Shown: positions 15,356 to 24,345, counted from the stretch's first letter. The stretch: DNA of 27,579 bases from Bacteroidales bacterium (GCA_007122505.1 SKTQ01000066.1:1-27579), one strand, 5' to 3'. The notes: a model not told the origin generated them from the sequence alone. Translations and numbers: made by a program.

Positions 15356-15742
15356 TTATTTTTTGTTACTTTCCGGTGTTTTATGTGGTTGCGCAACATC
15401 TTTTTCCATTGAACATGATCCTGAGAAACGTGCTCCGGGCTCAATGGATAATTTGTTGGTTATGATATCTCCTTTAAATATTGCGGATTCCTTAAGGGCC
15501 AATAGTTCCGTTACTTCGGCTTTTCCCTGCACTTTTCCGGAAAATTCTGCATTGACACAATAAATGTCGCCTTCGACCACACCGGTATTTCCAATAATGA
15601 TTTTCCCGTTGGAGCGAACTTCTCCGATGATTTTACCGTCAATCCGAATATCACCTTTGGTATCGATCTCTCCCTTAATGGTGGTTCCTGTACTTATGAT
15701 ATTGAAGTTGGTGTGATCTGGTTCTTTGTTTTTGGCCATCAT
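15356..15742 (-). CDS. Bactofilin (polymer-forming cytoskeletal protein), 128 aa
   Basis: Bactofilins form nucleotide-free filaments from a right-handed beta-helix and organise cell-wall enzymes. Residues about 15-105 show the repeating short-strand pattern with regular Gly and hydrophobic spacing (GEIDTKGDIRIDGKIIGEV, GKIIIGNTGVVEGDIYC, GKVQGKAEVTELLALKESAIFKGDIITNKLSI). Flanking ends are short and polar. The ATG at 15742 or its neighbour at 15739 could be used. It leads the ATP synthase run, and a TACCTTTG -7 box lies at 15801-15808. Confidence 0.92.
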   Translation of the reverse strand: MMAKNKEPDHTNFNIISTGTTIKGEIDTKGDIRIDGKIIGEVRSNGKIIIGNTGVVEGDIYCVNAEFSGKVQGKAEVTELLALKESAIFKGDIITNKLSIEPGARFSGSCSMEKDVAQPHKTPESNKK

Positions 15743-15800
15743 AGTTGTTCTATTTTTTGAGAAAATTATCCTATGTGATTACTCATGTTAAGGAGTGCCG

Positions 15801-15808
15801 CAAAGGTA
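15801..15808 (-). promoter_or_regulatory. -7 promoter element for bactofilin-ATP synthase run
   Basis: TACCTTTG on the minus strand, a full TAnnTTTG match in the 87-bp spacer after porW. Initiation near 15795 would give a leader of about 53 nt. Suggests that the bactofilin, AtpI-like and atp genes can be transcribed independently of porW. No clear -33 box. Confidence 0.5.
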
Positions 15809-15829
15809 AAAAAACCTTTTGATCTATTT

Positions 15830-18475
15830 TTAGAGTTCTGAATAATAATGGTCAAAAAAGAACCTGTAGGCTTCAATTTCTCTTTCCTGGAAAAAGAGCG
15901 GGTAGTTGTCCACGGAGATGATAAACGGTTCGGCAGATGCTTTCTGATCTTCAGTAATTTTACCAGAAGCTATGAGATCCCGGAAATACTGCAGGCCGTT
16001 TTCTTTTCCCTGGAAGTTTGTTACAGTAATCAGCCGTTTATTCTCATCGTAGAAAATATTGCTGGCTGAGAGGCCTTTTTCCTCATAATTTTCACCGTTA
16101 AATGTGCGGATAGCCGCGAGCAGTTCTTCGGGATCGGTTTTGTTGCTGTTTACAACAAATACAAAAAAGTGGACAGCGTCCGGTGAATAATTGAATGGAG
16201 ACTCGATGGGTTCTATATCCCTTCTGCGCCGGGAACCGGGTTCTCCACCCTCTCCTGCTAGCATGTCAAAACTGCTGACATCCAATGAAGCCAACAAAAC
16301 AGAAGCCGGTCCATGTATTGGTGTGCCATCAAATTCATCGACTACCCGTTTCAGTTCGTTGTAGAACTGTGCATTTCTTTCTGTTTTTCCAATTGAAAGT
16401 GCGTGCAGGTAGGCGAATCTTGCTTGTAGTTCGCGCGGGGCATTGAGTGTGTCCAGAGCCTGTTTGTTTCTTTCGATAACATGGTATCTGCCTGCGAAAA
16501 ATGCGTTATAGGCTTCGCGGTAAAGATCTTCGGCACGGCTTTGCCGGCTGCGCACCCTGTCTGCATAGCCTGGATCACCGATGATTTTTGCATACTCGCT
16601 ATCAGGATAGAGGTTCAGCAAACTGTTTTTCACCAGTTCGGCCGCAGAAATGTCACCAAGCTCGCGATGCAGGAAATACATATGATAGTAAGATGGAAGC
16701 TCTTTTTCCATTCCGGGGAATCCCTGTACCACACTATTGAAGCTTTCAATGGCGTATTCCTTATTCGCAAGCCGGTCTCTAAAAATCATTCCCATATTGT
16801 AGTGGGCGAGCATCTGACGGTTTTTGGATGCAAGCATTTTTTCTTCTGTGTTCGGGATATTCCTCAAATATGTATCTCTGTCAAATTCATCTACTTCCAA
16901 TGTATCTTCTTCTGCTTCCATATCTTCAAAACCCGGCAGGCCCATGCCGAAATCGCCTGCGATCATTTGCCGGTTGCTGATTCTCCAGAGGTCTTCCAGT
17001 TCGCGGTCGCCGAAACGGCCGAAAAACTCCATTTTTCCGTTGCTGATGGTTGTTTGGTTGTAAAAATACCAACCACCGCCACCCGGATCACCCATACCGC
17101 GGGTTTGCCTGGCCATACGACCGGCATCCCTCATGGCCTGCATTCTCTCTCTTTCCGCTTCCTGCCTGAGCCTTTCCTGTTCACGCAGATCATCAATAAT
17201 CTTGTCAACAACGGCCATTTGTTCTTCGGGCGACATGGCAGCGAGCCTTTGCAAGCTGTCTTCACGTGCAATCACTTTGTTCAGCTGAGCCAGGTTTGCC
17301 AATATTTGTTGCCTGCGGCTAACCTTTTCATAATCATCATAGCTACGCGGGAGGTAGGTTGTGGCACTGTCATAATATATGTTAGCCTTTTCATAGTCGG
17401 GATGACCGAAGTAAATTTCTCCAAGCCGGAGAAAAGACAAACCTTTCTGTACATCATTATCTTCACTGACCTCCACTGATCTGTTGTACATCCTGATTGC
17501 TTCCTGTTCGTTGTTTTGCCGCATGGCGAGCTGGGCAAGGGCGTAATAGATCTGGTCGCGATACATCCTGTTTCTGTCTTCGCCAAGCATGTTCATAAGC
17601 TGTTCCCGGATACGGGCAGCACCACCTACGGAAGGGTCATAAGCAAGTGCCATTCCGATACGAGCCTGAAATGCCATGTTGCGGTCTGGGCGCATATTGA
17701 GGACCTTCTGATAGGTTTGCTGGGCAAGAGCATATTGCTCAGAATGATGGTAAAGCTGAGCCTGGATAAATGTTAATCGTGACCTCTCCCGTCTGCTGCG
17801 CTCATAAGATATCCCTTTTTCCAGCTGGGCGGCAGCGAGTTCATATTTTCCCTGCCTGATATAGTGGTCGGCATAGGCTTTTCGAAACAAAGCAATGGTT
17901 TCATCGGCCAACATACCATCCCTGTAGTTTCTTTCCAGCATGTCGAACATCCGTATAGCCTGCTCATACCGCTGTTGTTGATTATAGGATTTGGCGATCC
18001 AAACCTTGGAGTCATATTTTCTTTGTGTGTCATATTGCCTGATGATGTATTCAAAGGTCAGTATGGCAAGAGTGTAGTCTCTTTTGAAAAAATGAGAACG
18101 TCCGATCAGGAAATAGGATTCATCAATCCATTTGTTGTGTTCTTCTCCCCTGATGTTCATGGAGTGTCTTCTGATAACGAGGCTGGCTTTTTCATATGTA
18201 ATGTCCATATTCCCGCTGATGGCTGAGACATCATGCTCGGTTCCGTAACGGAAAATGGACAGGATTTGCTCGTAGTTATCGGTATGCAACTCCGACAAAC
18301 GCTCTACACCGTCTTTGTAACTTTCCCTGGCGTTGAAAAAACCGTTATACTTGGCATTGACAGAATGGTATGCGCGGTTTATAAATGAGTCTTTTTGGGT
18401 TGAGCAAGCCCATGAAAAGAATAAAACCAACAAGATGACCGGCCATCGGCTGATCTTTAAAAGAATGTGATTCAT
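15830..18475 (-). CDS. porW: PorW/SprE type IX secretion lipoprotein, 881 aa
   Basis: TPR-rich outer-membrane-associated lipoprotein needed for type IX secretion and, in Flavobacterium, gliding. The ATG at 18475 gives signal peptide ending FFSWAC with lipid Cys24. In-frame starts at 18484 and 18493 are possible. The part after Cys24 (STQKDSFINRAYHSVNAKYNGFFNARESYKDG) matches the conserved PorW/SprE opening. TPR-like helical pairs run from about 110 to 400, a charged coiled region (about 425-475) contains MARQTRGMGDP and GGGGWYFYN, and TPRs return at 580-760. The C-terminal 120 residues are a small alpha/beta domain. Divergent from the M23 gene, 198-bp spacer. The downstream type IX-sorted protein at 26987-27579 supports this system. 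Confidence 0.9.
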   Translation of the reverse strand: MNHILLKISRWPVILLVLFFSWACSTQKDSFINRAYHSVNAKYNGFFNARESYKDGVERLSELHTDNYEQILSIFRYGTEHDVSAISGNMDITYEKASLVIRRHSMNIRGEEHNKWIDESYFLIGRSHFFKRDYTLAILTFEYIIRQYDTQRKYDSKVWIAKSYNQQQRYEQAIRMFDMLERNYRDGMLADETIALFRKAYADHYIRQGKYELAAAQLEKGISYERSRRERSRLTFIQAQLYHHSEQYALAQQTYQKVLNMRPDRNMAFQARIGMALAYDPSVGGAARIREQLMNMLGEDRNRMYRDQIYYALAQLAMRQNNEQEAIRMYNRSVEVSEDNDVQKGLSFLRLGEIYFGHPDYEKANIYYDSATTYLPRSYDDYEKVSRRQQILANLAQLNKVIAREDSLQRLAAMSPEEQMAVVDKIIDDLREQERLRQEAERERMQAMRDAGRMARQTRGMGDPGGGGWYFYNQTTISNGKMEFFGRFGDRELEDLWRISNRQMIAGDFGMGLPGFEDMEAEEDTLEVDEFDRDTYLRNIPNTEEKMLASKNRQMLAHYNMGMIFRDRLANKEYAIESFNSVVQGFPGMEKELPSYYHMYFLHRELGDISAAELVKNSLLNLYPDSEYAKIIGDPGYADRVRSRQSRAEDLYREAYNAFFAGRYHVIERNKQALDTLNAPRELQARFAYLHALSIGKTERNAQFYNELKRVVDEFDGTPIHGPASVLLASLDVSSFDMLAGEGGEPGSRRRRDIEPIESPFNYSPDAVHFFVFVVNSNKTDPEELLAAIRTFNGENYEEKGLSASNIFYDENKRLITVTNFQGKENGLQYFRDLIASGKITEDQKASAEPFIISVDNYPLFFQEREIEAYRFFFDHYYSEL

Positions 18476-18638
18476 AAAATGCATGCAAATCAAATCATTT
18501 GAACAATAATATAACTCACAAATTGCCTATTTATTATGGTATTTCCCAAACGTTTTTCAACGCAATTATACCTCAGAATGTTTAACATAACGCGCAAAAG
18601 GTTTCAGGAAAAATGGCAAAACTGACTGATAAAATGAT

Positions 18639-18646
18639 TATTTTTG
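18639..18646 (+). promoter_or_regulatory. -7 promoter element for the M23-dxr-rseP-rnz run
   Basis: TATTTTTG, a full TAnnTTTG match, 27 bases before the ATG at 18674. It lies only 3 bases from the opposite-strand porW -7 element, so the two promoters cover the same DNA. No -33 box is evident. Confidence 0.45.
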
Positions 18647-18649
18647 CAT

Positions 18650-18682
18650 CAAAGATAGTAATTCGATTATAAGATGGCCAAA
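18650..18682 (-). promoter_or_regulatory. Promoter for porW
   Basis: On the minus strand TTTG (complement of 18679-18682), a 21-bp gap, then TATCTTTG (complement of 18650-18657). It matches the -33/-7 pattern. The -33 box lies inside the first codons of the divergent M23 gene. It predicts a porW leader of about 165 nt. Confidence 0.45.
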
Positions 18683-19552
18683 GAAAAAAAGGAATCCGGG
18701 TTTTTAAAAAAGCTTCACCATAAATACAGGCTGGTCATCATGAACCACGACACCCTGGAAGAAAAGCTTAATATCAGTCTTACCAGGTTCAATGTGTTCA
18801 TATTGGGAGGTACAATGGCTATTTTTTTGGTTGTTGCCACCATTTACCTGATTGCTTTTACGCCATTGAAGGAATATATTCCGGGATATGCGGATTTTAA
18901 TACACGACAGGTTTTGCGTGAACTCTCTTTACGGGCTGATTCCCTTGAAAATAACCTTCGTCAAAAGGACTTGTATATCATGAACATTCGTAATATCGTT
19001 GAAGGCCGCGATTTGGTTGAGGAAATACCTGATTCGGTTAGTGACCCCCAGTCATTTGCCATTCAGGAGTTGACCAGGTCCCGCGAAGATTCCCTTCTGA
19101 GGCTGGAGATGGAGCTTGCAGCCCATTTTGAGGATTATGGATGGGGAAGGGAGAATCCTGACCAGGGCAGGGCTGCATTGAATATCTCTTTTTTCCCGCC
19201 CCTGAGAGGCGTAGTAAGCAGCCATTTTGATCCGGGCAAAGGGCATTATGGTGTTGACGTGGTAGCCGACCACAATGAAGTGATCAAAGCTACGCTTGAT
19301 GGAAGAGTCATTTTGTCGACCTGGACCATTGAAACAGGTTATACAATTGGCATTCAACATGCCAACAACATTGTTTCCATATATAAGCACAACAGCAGCC
19401 TTCTCAAAGAACAGGGCAATTTTGTTGAAGCCGGCGAGGCCATTGCCGTTATAGGTGACACGGGAATTTACTCAACCGGCACCCATTTGCATTTTGAACT
19501 GTGGTTCAACGGTAATCCGGTGAACCCTGTTGATTACATCTCTTTTCAATGA
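18674..19552 (+). CDS. Membrane-anchored M23 (LytM) peptidoglycan endopeptidase, 292 aa
   Basis: Cuts peptide cross-links in peptidoglycan. Short basic cytoplasmic tail (1-40), one membrane helix (about 42-62), a periplasmic coiled-coil-like stretch (80-155) and the M23 domain (175-292). Zinc and catalytic residues are all present: H191 and D195 in GHYGVD, H239 in YKHNSSLL, and H271/H273 in THLHFELW, so an active enzyme is expected. Its architecture is like bactofilin-linked M23 peptidases of other phyla. Bactofilin is 3 kb away across porW. The stop overlaps an ATG of the dxr reading frame (ATGA), so translation may be coupled. Confidence 0.93.
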   Translation: MAKEKKESGFLKKLHHKYRLVIMNHDTLEEKLNISLTRFNVFILGGTMAIFLVVATIYLIAFTPLKEYIPGYADFNTRQVLRELSLRADSLENNLRQKDLYIMNIRNIVEGRDLVEEIPDSVSDPQSFAIQELTRSREDSLLRLEMELAAHFEDYGWGRENPDQGRAALNISFFPPLRGVVSSHFDPGKGHYGVDVVADHNEVIKATLDGRVILSTWTIETGYTIGIQHANNIVSIYKHNSSLLKEQGNFVEAGEAIAVIGDTGIYSTGTHLHFELWFNGNPVNPVDYISFQ

Positions 19553-19563
19553 TACCTTCCTCA

Positions 19564-20736
19564 ATGCCTAAACACATTGCTATTCTAGGTTCAACGGGAT
19601 CAATAGGCCAGCAGGCCCTTCAAGTGATAGATGGCAACAGGCAACTATACAAGGTAGCTGTTTTAACCGCTCAAAACAATGCCGATCTTTTAATCAAACA
19701 AGCATTGAAGCACCAGCCGGATGCTGTGGTAATAGGTAATTCACAACACTACTCTAAAGTTAAATCTGCACTTAAATCCTTACCTATTGGAGTCCATTCA
19801 GGAGCTGAGGCTCTACGGGATATTGTAACCATACCCCAGGTGGATAAAGTAATTACCGCAATGGTGGGCATTTCAGGCCTTGATCCCACGATTCGGGCCA
19901 TTCAAAGCAGAAAAGAAGTACTGCTGGCCAATAAGGAAACACTTGTGGTGGCAGGACAAATCATCACCGAAATGGCAAATAACAATAATGTTCCGATTTT
20001 GCCGCTGGATTCAGAGCATTCTGCCATATTTCAATGTTTGATGGGTGAAGTGCAAAATCCCATTGAAAAAATCTTTCTCACTGCAAGTGGAGGTCCTTTC
20101 CGCGGTATGTCGGCAGATCAGCTGGCTAAGGTTTCAAAAAAAGAGGCTCTGGACCATCCCAATTGGGAAATGGGCGACAAAATAAGTATTGACTCGGCCA
20201 CCATGATGAACAAAGGTCTTGAAATGCTGGAGGCCAAATGGCTTTTTAGGCTGGCAGCCAATCAAATTGAGATAATCATCCACCCGCAATCGGTTATTCA
20301 TTCTATGGTGCAATTTGAAGATGGCAGCATCAAAGCTCAAATGGGGATTCCGGATATGAAACAGCCCATATTGTTTGCACTGGGATATCCAAAACGTATT
20401 CCCAATACCTGGAAAAGATTCTGTTTTTCAAATTATCCGGTACTCGAATTTGAACAGATCAATCTGGATCAATTTCCTTGCCTTACGATGGCAAACATGG
20501 CATTTGTGCAAGGTGGCAATATTCCCTGTGTGTTGAATGCAGCCAATGAAATTGCCGTATCTGCATTTCTCAAAGAAGAAATTACATTTTTACAAATTCA
20601 CAGGGTTATTGAACACTGTCTGGAATCTGTTCCCTATAAGGAAATAACTGATGTGGATGATATTATTACGCATGACCGTGAGACCAGGATAAAAGCGAAT
20701 GAGTTTGTCAAAACAATTCATCGTTTAAATCGTTAA
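19564..20736 (+). CDS. dxr: 1-deoxy-D-xylulose-5-phosphate reductoisomerase, 390 aa
   Basis: Second enzyme of the MEP isoprenoid pathway: DXP plus NADPH to MEP. NADPH site ILGSTGSIGQQAL (7-19), metal ligands D149 and E151 in PLDSEHSAIF and E220 in NKGLEMLEAKW, plus ASGGPFR (174-180) and PNWEMGDKISIDSATMMNKG. I chose ATG 19564 because it puts the GSTGSIG motif at the usual distance. ATG 19549, in frame and overlapping the M23 stop by 4 bases, is the alternative and would add five residues. Length is typical. Confidence 0.96.
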   Translation: MPKHIAILGSTGSIGQQALQVIDGNRQLYKVAVLTAQNNADLLIKQALKHQPDAVVIGNSQHYSKVKSALKSLPIGVHSGAEALRDIVTIPQVDKVITAMVGISGLDPTIRAIQSRKEVLLANKETLVVAGQIITEMANNNNVPILPLDSEHSAIFQCLMGEVQNPIEKIFLTASGGPFRGMSADQLAKVSKKEALDHPNWEMGDKISIDSATMMNKGLEMLEAKWLFRLAANQIEIIIHPQSVIHSMVQFEDGSIKAQMGIPDMKQPILFALGYPKRIPNTWKRFCFSNYPVLEFEQINLDQFPCLTMANMAFVQGGNIPCVLNAANEIAVSAFLKEEITFLQIHRVIEHCLESVPYKEITDVDDIITHDRETRIKANEFVKTIHRLNR

Positions 20737-20797
20737 ACAATTTGTTAAGGTATCTAACCTTGCTTGATTACATTAAACAAAATTATTTTTCTGACAC

Positions 20798-22120
20798 ATG
20801 GAAGTTCTTATTAAAACCGCACAGTTCCTGTTGAGTCTGTCCATTCTGATTGTCATTCATGAATGGGGGCATTTTTTGTTTGCACGCTTGTTCGGTATCC
20901 GTGTAGAAAAGTTTTACCTCTTTTTTAATCCTTGGTTTTCGTTGTTCAAAATCAGGCGGGGAGAAACAGAATATGGCATGGGTTGGCTGCCACTCGGTGG
21001 GTATGTCAAGATTTCGGGCATGATTGATGAGTCGATGGACAAAGAGCAGATGAAGCAGGAGCCCAAGCCTTACGAATTCAGGTCCAAGCCGGCATGGCAA
21101 AGGTTGCTGGTTATGATTGGGGGTGTGCTGTTCAATGTAATACTTGCCGCGCTGATTTATGTATTCATGTTGTTTTTCATGGGTGATGAATACCTTCCGG
21201 TAGAAAATATGACGTATGGCATTGAGGCAGGCTTGCTAGGCAAAGAAATTGGTTTGGAAAACGGGGACCACATTGTTGCCATTAACGGCGAGGAACCGGA
21301 TGATTTGTTGTCGTTGCGGCGCAGTTTTGCACGTGGAGAGGTGGAAGTTATCACTGTCAGGCGCAATGACCGAATCATTGATCTGGACATACCCGACGAT
21401 TTTTTCGGCAAGCTGATTGCAGCCCGTGGGGAGGATTTTATCTCTGTCCGGTTTCCATTTATTGTTAGCGGTTTTGTTGACGGCTCCGCTGCCAAGGAAG
21501 CGGGGGTTCAAACAGGTGACCATGTTAAAGGCATTGGCGGTATTGAAACCTGGTCTTTCAATGAATTTCTTGCAACTATTGGAGATTTTGCAGGAATGGA
21601 AACCACGCTCATCATTGCAAGAAACGGGGAAACATTTGAACTTCCGATTTCCATTCCCGAAGAGGGAAGAATTGGTGCCTACATAAAGGACCCCAATGAC
21701 ATATTCGAGACCAGCAAAAGGGAATATTCTCTCCTGGCTTCTGTTCCGGCAGGTTTTAGCAGGGCATATACCACCACACGTGATTATTTTCGCGACCTTG
21801 GATTGTTATTCCGTCCGGAGGTTAGTGCACGTGACAATCTTGGCGGCTTTATAACCATCGGAGGCATCTTTGCACCGCAATGGGACTGGGTACATTTCTG
21901 GACTATCACGGCTTTCCTTTCCATCATATTGGCGGTTATGAATATTTTGCCCATACCAGCACTGGACGGTGGTCATGTGATGTTTTTGTTCTATGAGATG
22001 ATTGTGGGGAAAAAACCGCCGGACAAGTTCATGGAATATGCGCAAATGGTTGGAATGATCATTTTACTTTCATTGATTTTACTGGTGAACATCAACGATG
22101 TACTCAGGCTCTTCCGTTAG
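20798..22120 (+). CDS. rseP: RIP metalloprotease RseP (site-2 protease), 440 aa
   Basis: Inner-membrane zinc protease that cuts within transmembrane segments of anti-sigma factors and signal peptide remnants. Active-site HEWGH is at 21-25 in the first helix (the family has HExxH), and the second motif NILPIPALDGGH has its Asp at about 390. Two PDZ domains lie between about 135 and 290. Family-conserved YGMGWLPLGGYVKISGM is at about 58-75. Length is typical for Bacteroidota. It starts 61 bp after dxr, a neighbour it often has. Confidence 0.95.
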   Translation: MEVLIKTAQFLLSLSILIVIHEWGHFLFARLFGIRVEKFYLFFNPWFSLFKIRRGETEYGMGWLPLGGYVKISGMIDESMDKEQMKQEPKPYEFRSKPAWQRLLVMIGGVLFNVILAALIYVFMLFFMGDEYLPVENMTYGIEAGLLGKEIGLENGDHIVAINGEEPDDLLSLRRSFARGEVEVITVRRNDRIIDLDIPDDFFGKLIAARGEDFISVRFPFIVSGFVDGSAAKEAGVQTGDHVKGIGGIETWSFNEFLATIGDFAGMETTLIIARNGETFELPISIPEEGRIGAYIKDPNDIFETSKREYSLLASVPAGFSRAYTTTRDYFRDLGLLFRPEVSARDNLGGFITIGGIFAPQWDWVHFWTITAFLSIILAVMNILPIPALDGGHVMFLFYEMIVGKKPPDKFMEYAQMVGMIILLSLILLVNINDVLRLFR

Positions 22121-22196
22121 AAAAGAATGTCTTTGCTAAAGGCACAAAGAGCCATGAGAAGGTAAGCAGGTAAGCACCAATGGAAATATCATCATC

Positions 22197-23114
22197 ATGT
22201 CTGAAATATTTCGTACTACAATTCTTGGTTCATCTGCAGCAGCGCCCACATCCCTGCGCCATACTTCTGCACAGCTGGTTCAGTATCATAATCAGCGATT
22301 TTTGTTTGACTGTGCGGAAGGCACACAAATGCAGCTTCGGCGGTTCAAAATACCACTGATGAAAATCGAGCACATTTTCATCAGCCATATGCATGGCGAT
22401 CATTACCTGGGCTTGCCCGGTCTGCTGTTTACCTATCATTTGTTAGGCAGAGAGAAAGACTTGCATGTTTATTCCCCGGAGGGTATGGAAGATATTATTG
22501 AGATGCAAAACCGTATTTCGATGCTAACACCTTCATTTTCTGTTTTCTATCATGTAATTGAGAAAGGAGAACAGGTCCTTTTTGAAGACAACCGCATCAT
22601 CATTGCTTCCATTGCCATGCAGCACCGAATACCTGCATTTGGGTTTCTCATAAAAGAAAAACCAAAACCACGAAACCTGAAAAAATCAAGCATCACGAAG
22701 TATGGAATCCCCGTTGAACAGATGCAGGAGCTGAAAAGCGGAGCTGATTATATGACAGCCGACGGAAAGCTTATTCCCAATAAAACCATTACAAAGGAAC
22801 CTCCCCCACCCCGAAGTTTTGCATTTTGCTCCGATACGCAATATACGGAGGACTTCCTGGATCAGATACAGGATGTGGACCTGCTCTATCATGAAGCAAC
22901 GTTCATGCATGACAAGGCTGACATTGCGCGGCAGAAAACACACAGCACAACCATTGAAGCGGCAACACTGGCGAAAAAGGCCAATGCAAAGAAACTGCTG
23001 ATCGGTCATTATTCTGCCCGGTATAAGGACCTTGACGCATTCAGGAACGAGGCGGCAACTGTCTTTCCCAATACCAGCCTGGCCGAAGAAGGTGATGTGA
23101 TTGATATAGGATAG
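22197..23114 (+). CDS. rnz: Ribonuclease Z, 305 aa
   Basis: Metallo-beta-lactamase-fold nuclease that trims the 3' end of tRNA precursors. HMHGDH (64-69) is the zinc-site HxHxDH motif. The conserved AFCSDT, HEATF, HSTTIEAA and IGHYSARY segments are present. The long lysine/proline-rich insert around 150-210 is the exosite flexible arm. Length is standard. Last gene of the plus-strand run that starts at the M23 gene, 76 bp after rseP. Tail-to-tail with lplA, which is 92 bp away. Confidence 0.95.
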   Translation: MSEIFRTTILGSSAAAPTSLRHTSAQLVQYHNQRFLFDCAEGTQMQLRRFKIPLMKIEHIFISHMHGDHYLGLPGLLFTYHLLGREKDLHVYSPEGMEDIIEMQNRISMLTPSFSVFYHVIEKGEQVLFEDNRIIIASIAMQHRIPAFGFLIKEKPKPRNLKKSSITKYGIPVEQMQELKSGADYMTADGKLIPNKTITKEPPPPRSFAFCSDTQYTEDFLDQIQDVDLLYHEATFMHDKADIARQKTHSTTIEAATLAKKANAKKLLIGHYSARYKDLDAFRNEAATVFPNTSLAEEGDVIDIG

Positions 23115-23126
23115 GTCATTTTTTTT

Positions 23127-23205
23127 CTACATTATTCACAAAATGTAAACAAATTACTCTATCTGATTGATTAAATGACAATGATGACAATAATGAATAA
23201 TGTAG
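23127..23205. repeat. 11-bp inverted repeat around the rnz-lplA spacer
   Basis: CTACATTATTC at 23127-23137 is matched exactly, in reverse complement, by GAATAATGTAG at 23195-23205, separated by 57 AT-rich bases. A T8 run precedes the left arm. The right arm ends next to the lplA stop. It may be a bidirectional transcription end between convergent genes, or the ends of a small decayed element. No U-run follows the stem on either strand. Confidence 0.6.
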
Positions 23206-23206
23206 G

Positions 23207-24184
23207 TTAGAAAAACAAAGGGAATAAACCATCTGTCAGATCAGTGTCCCTGTTTTGCAATATCTTATGATTTCTCAACAGTTTAATGATTTCTTCATAT
23301 TGATGATACTTGCCCTGCATATCTCTCGAAAGGTTATGCCAGTACTGGGGCAGATCAGCGCCTGAAAATACTGCCGAAGCTATTCTTCCATTTTTTACCT
23401 GCAAGTTAAGTTTAACACGGCCATATTCCATTTCGGTTTCCCCCTGAAATATATAATCAGGTGAATAGCCGTAGTTCCATTCCCATAAAGCATATTTCTC
23501 ATTTATAAGTTTGTTTATCTGCTCTTTATCTGAGTCATCTAAAGTATACATTTCAACTTTGCCAAAAAAAGACTCCAGGTGATTTCCCAGCCTGAGCATC
23601 AACTGATCGAATGCTATTTTCTCTGCGGTAAATTCAGAGATATTTGCCACATGACTGCGTACCGATTGAATGCTTTTGTCAGTATATCGATCCGGTCGCA
23701 CCCTGATTGCCTCTTTCAATGTTTCAAGCTTTGCATTCACCAGCAGTGTTCCATGATGCAGCACACGGTTTTTGAAAATGTGCTCGGCATTTCCGGATAC
23801 TTTCAGCCCGTTGACGCGGATATCATTTTTTCCTTCAAATCGTGCAGGAATGCCAAGGTCATTCAAAAAACCTATTACCGGCTCTGTATGTTTGCGAAAA
23901 TCAATCATTTTTCCCGGCACCCCTTTACGGATAAAGGTAAAGTTCAGGTTGCCCGGTCCGTGAAAAACGGTACCTCCGCCGGAAATCCGGCGAACTACCT
24001 TAATACCTTTTGAAAGGACATACGGATAGTTGATCTCTGCCAGCGCATTCTGATGTTTACCAATAACAACCGAGGGTTCTGAATGCCATAGCATAAAACA
24101 TTCTTCAGACAGATTTTTCAGCAGGTATTCTTCCAGGGCGATGTTGAAGTACGGATCTGTATGGCTGTTAATTATTCGCAGCAT
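23207..24184 (-). CDS. lplA: Lipoate-protein ligase A, 325 aa
   Basis: Attaches scavenged lipoate to E2 and H-protein lysines through lipoyl-AMP. Hallmark RRISGGGTVFHGPGNLN begins at 65, and catalytic Lys128 lies in NDIRVNGLKVSGNAEH. The C-terminal accessory domain (about 245-325) is present, so it can likely activate lipoate itself. Length and layout match bacterial LplA. A TAATTTTG -7 element at 24215-24222 would give a leader of about 25 nt. It is a single gene, divergent from valS. Confidence 0.95.
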   Translation of the reverse strand: MLRIINSHTDPYFNIALEEYLLKNLSEECFMLWHSEPSVVIGKHQNALAEINYPYVLSKGIKVVRRISGGGTVFHGPGNLNFTFIRKGVPGKMIDFRKHTEPVIGFLNDLGIPARFEGKNDIRVNGLKVSGNAEHIFKNRVLHHGTLLVNAKLETLKEAIRVRPDRYTDKSIQSVRSHVANISEFTAEKIAFDQLMLRLGNHLESFFGKVEMYTLDDSDKEQINKLINEKYALWEWNYGYSPDYIFQGETEMEYGRVKLNLQVKNGRIASAVFSGADLPQYWHNLSRDMQGKYHQYEEIIKLLRNHKILQNRDTDLTDGLFPLFF

Positions 24185-24214
24185 GACTTGTTTGGACTAA
24201 AAGGAAACGGGAAT

Positions 24215-24222
24215 CAAAATTA
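24215..24222 (-). promoter_or_regulatory. -7 promoter element for lplA
   Basis: TAATTTTG on the minus strand, a full TAnnTTTG match, 31 bases upstream of the lplA start. No -33 box at the expected place. Confidence 0.4.
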
Positions 24223-24297
24223 GCAAAACAAAGCAATTCCGGAACATAATAATGTAAGGACATGGGAACGGGCTCATGTTTCGAGGTGTTTTTTTTA

Positions 24298-24305
24298 TAC
24301 CTTTG
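24298..24305 (+). promoter_or_regulatory. -7 promoter element for valS
   Basis: TACCTTTG, a full TAnnTTTG match, 41 bases before the valS ATG at 24346. A leader of about 34 nt is expected. A GTTT at 24278-24281 might serve as a poor -33 box. Confidence 0.5.
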
Positions 24306-24345
24306 TGGGGTTTTTTAAAAAAGCAGGATCTTAGAATTGATTGAT

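Noticed and set aside
16481..17479. 332-aa open frame opposite porW
   Set aside because: Antisense shadow of the porW coding sequence. It is rich in Cys/His/Phe as usual for such shadows, and no domain is recognisable.
22121..22196. Possible small RNA or tRNA between rseP and rnz
   Set aside because: No cloverleaf or strong stem. Only a CTTTG...CAAAG pair of 5 bases is seen.
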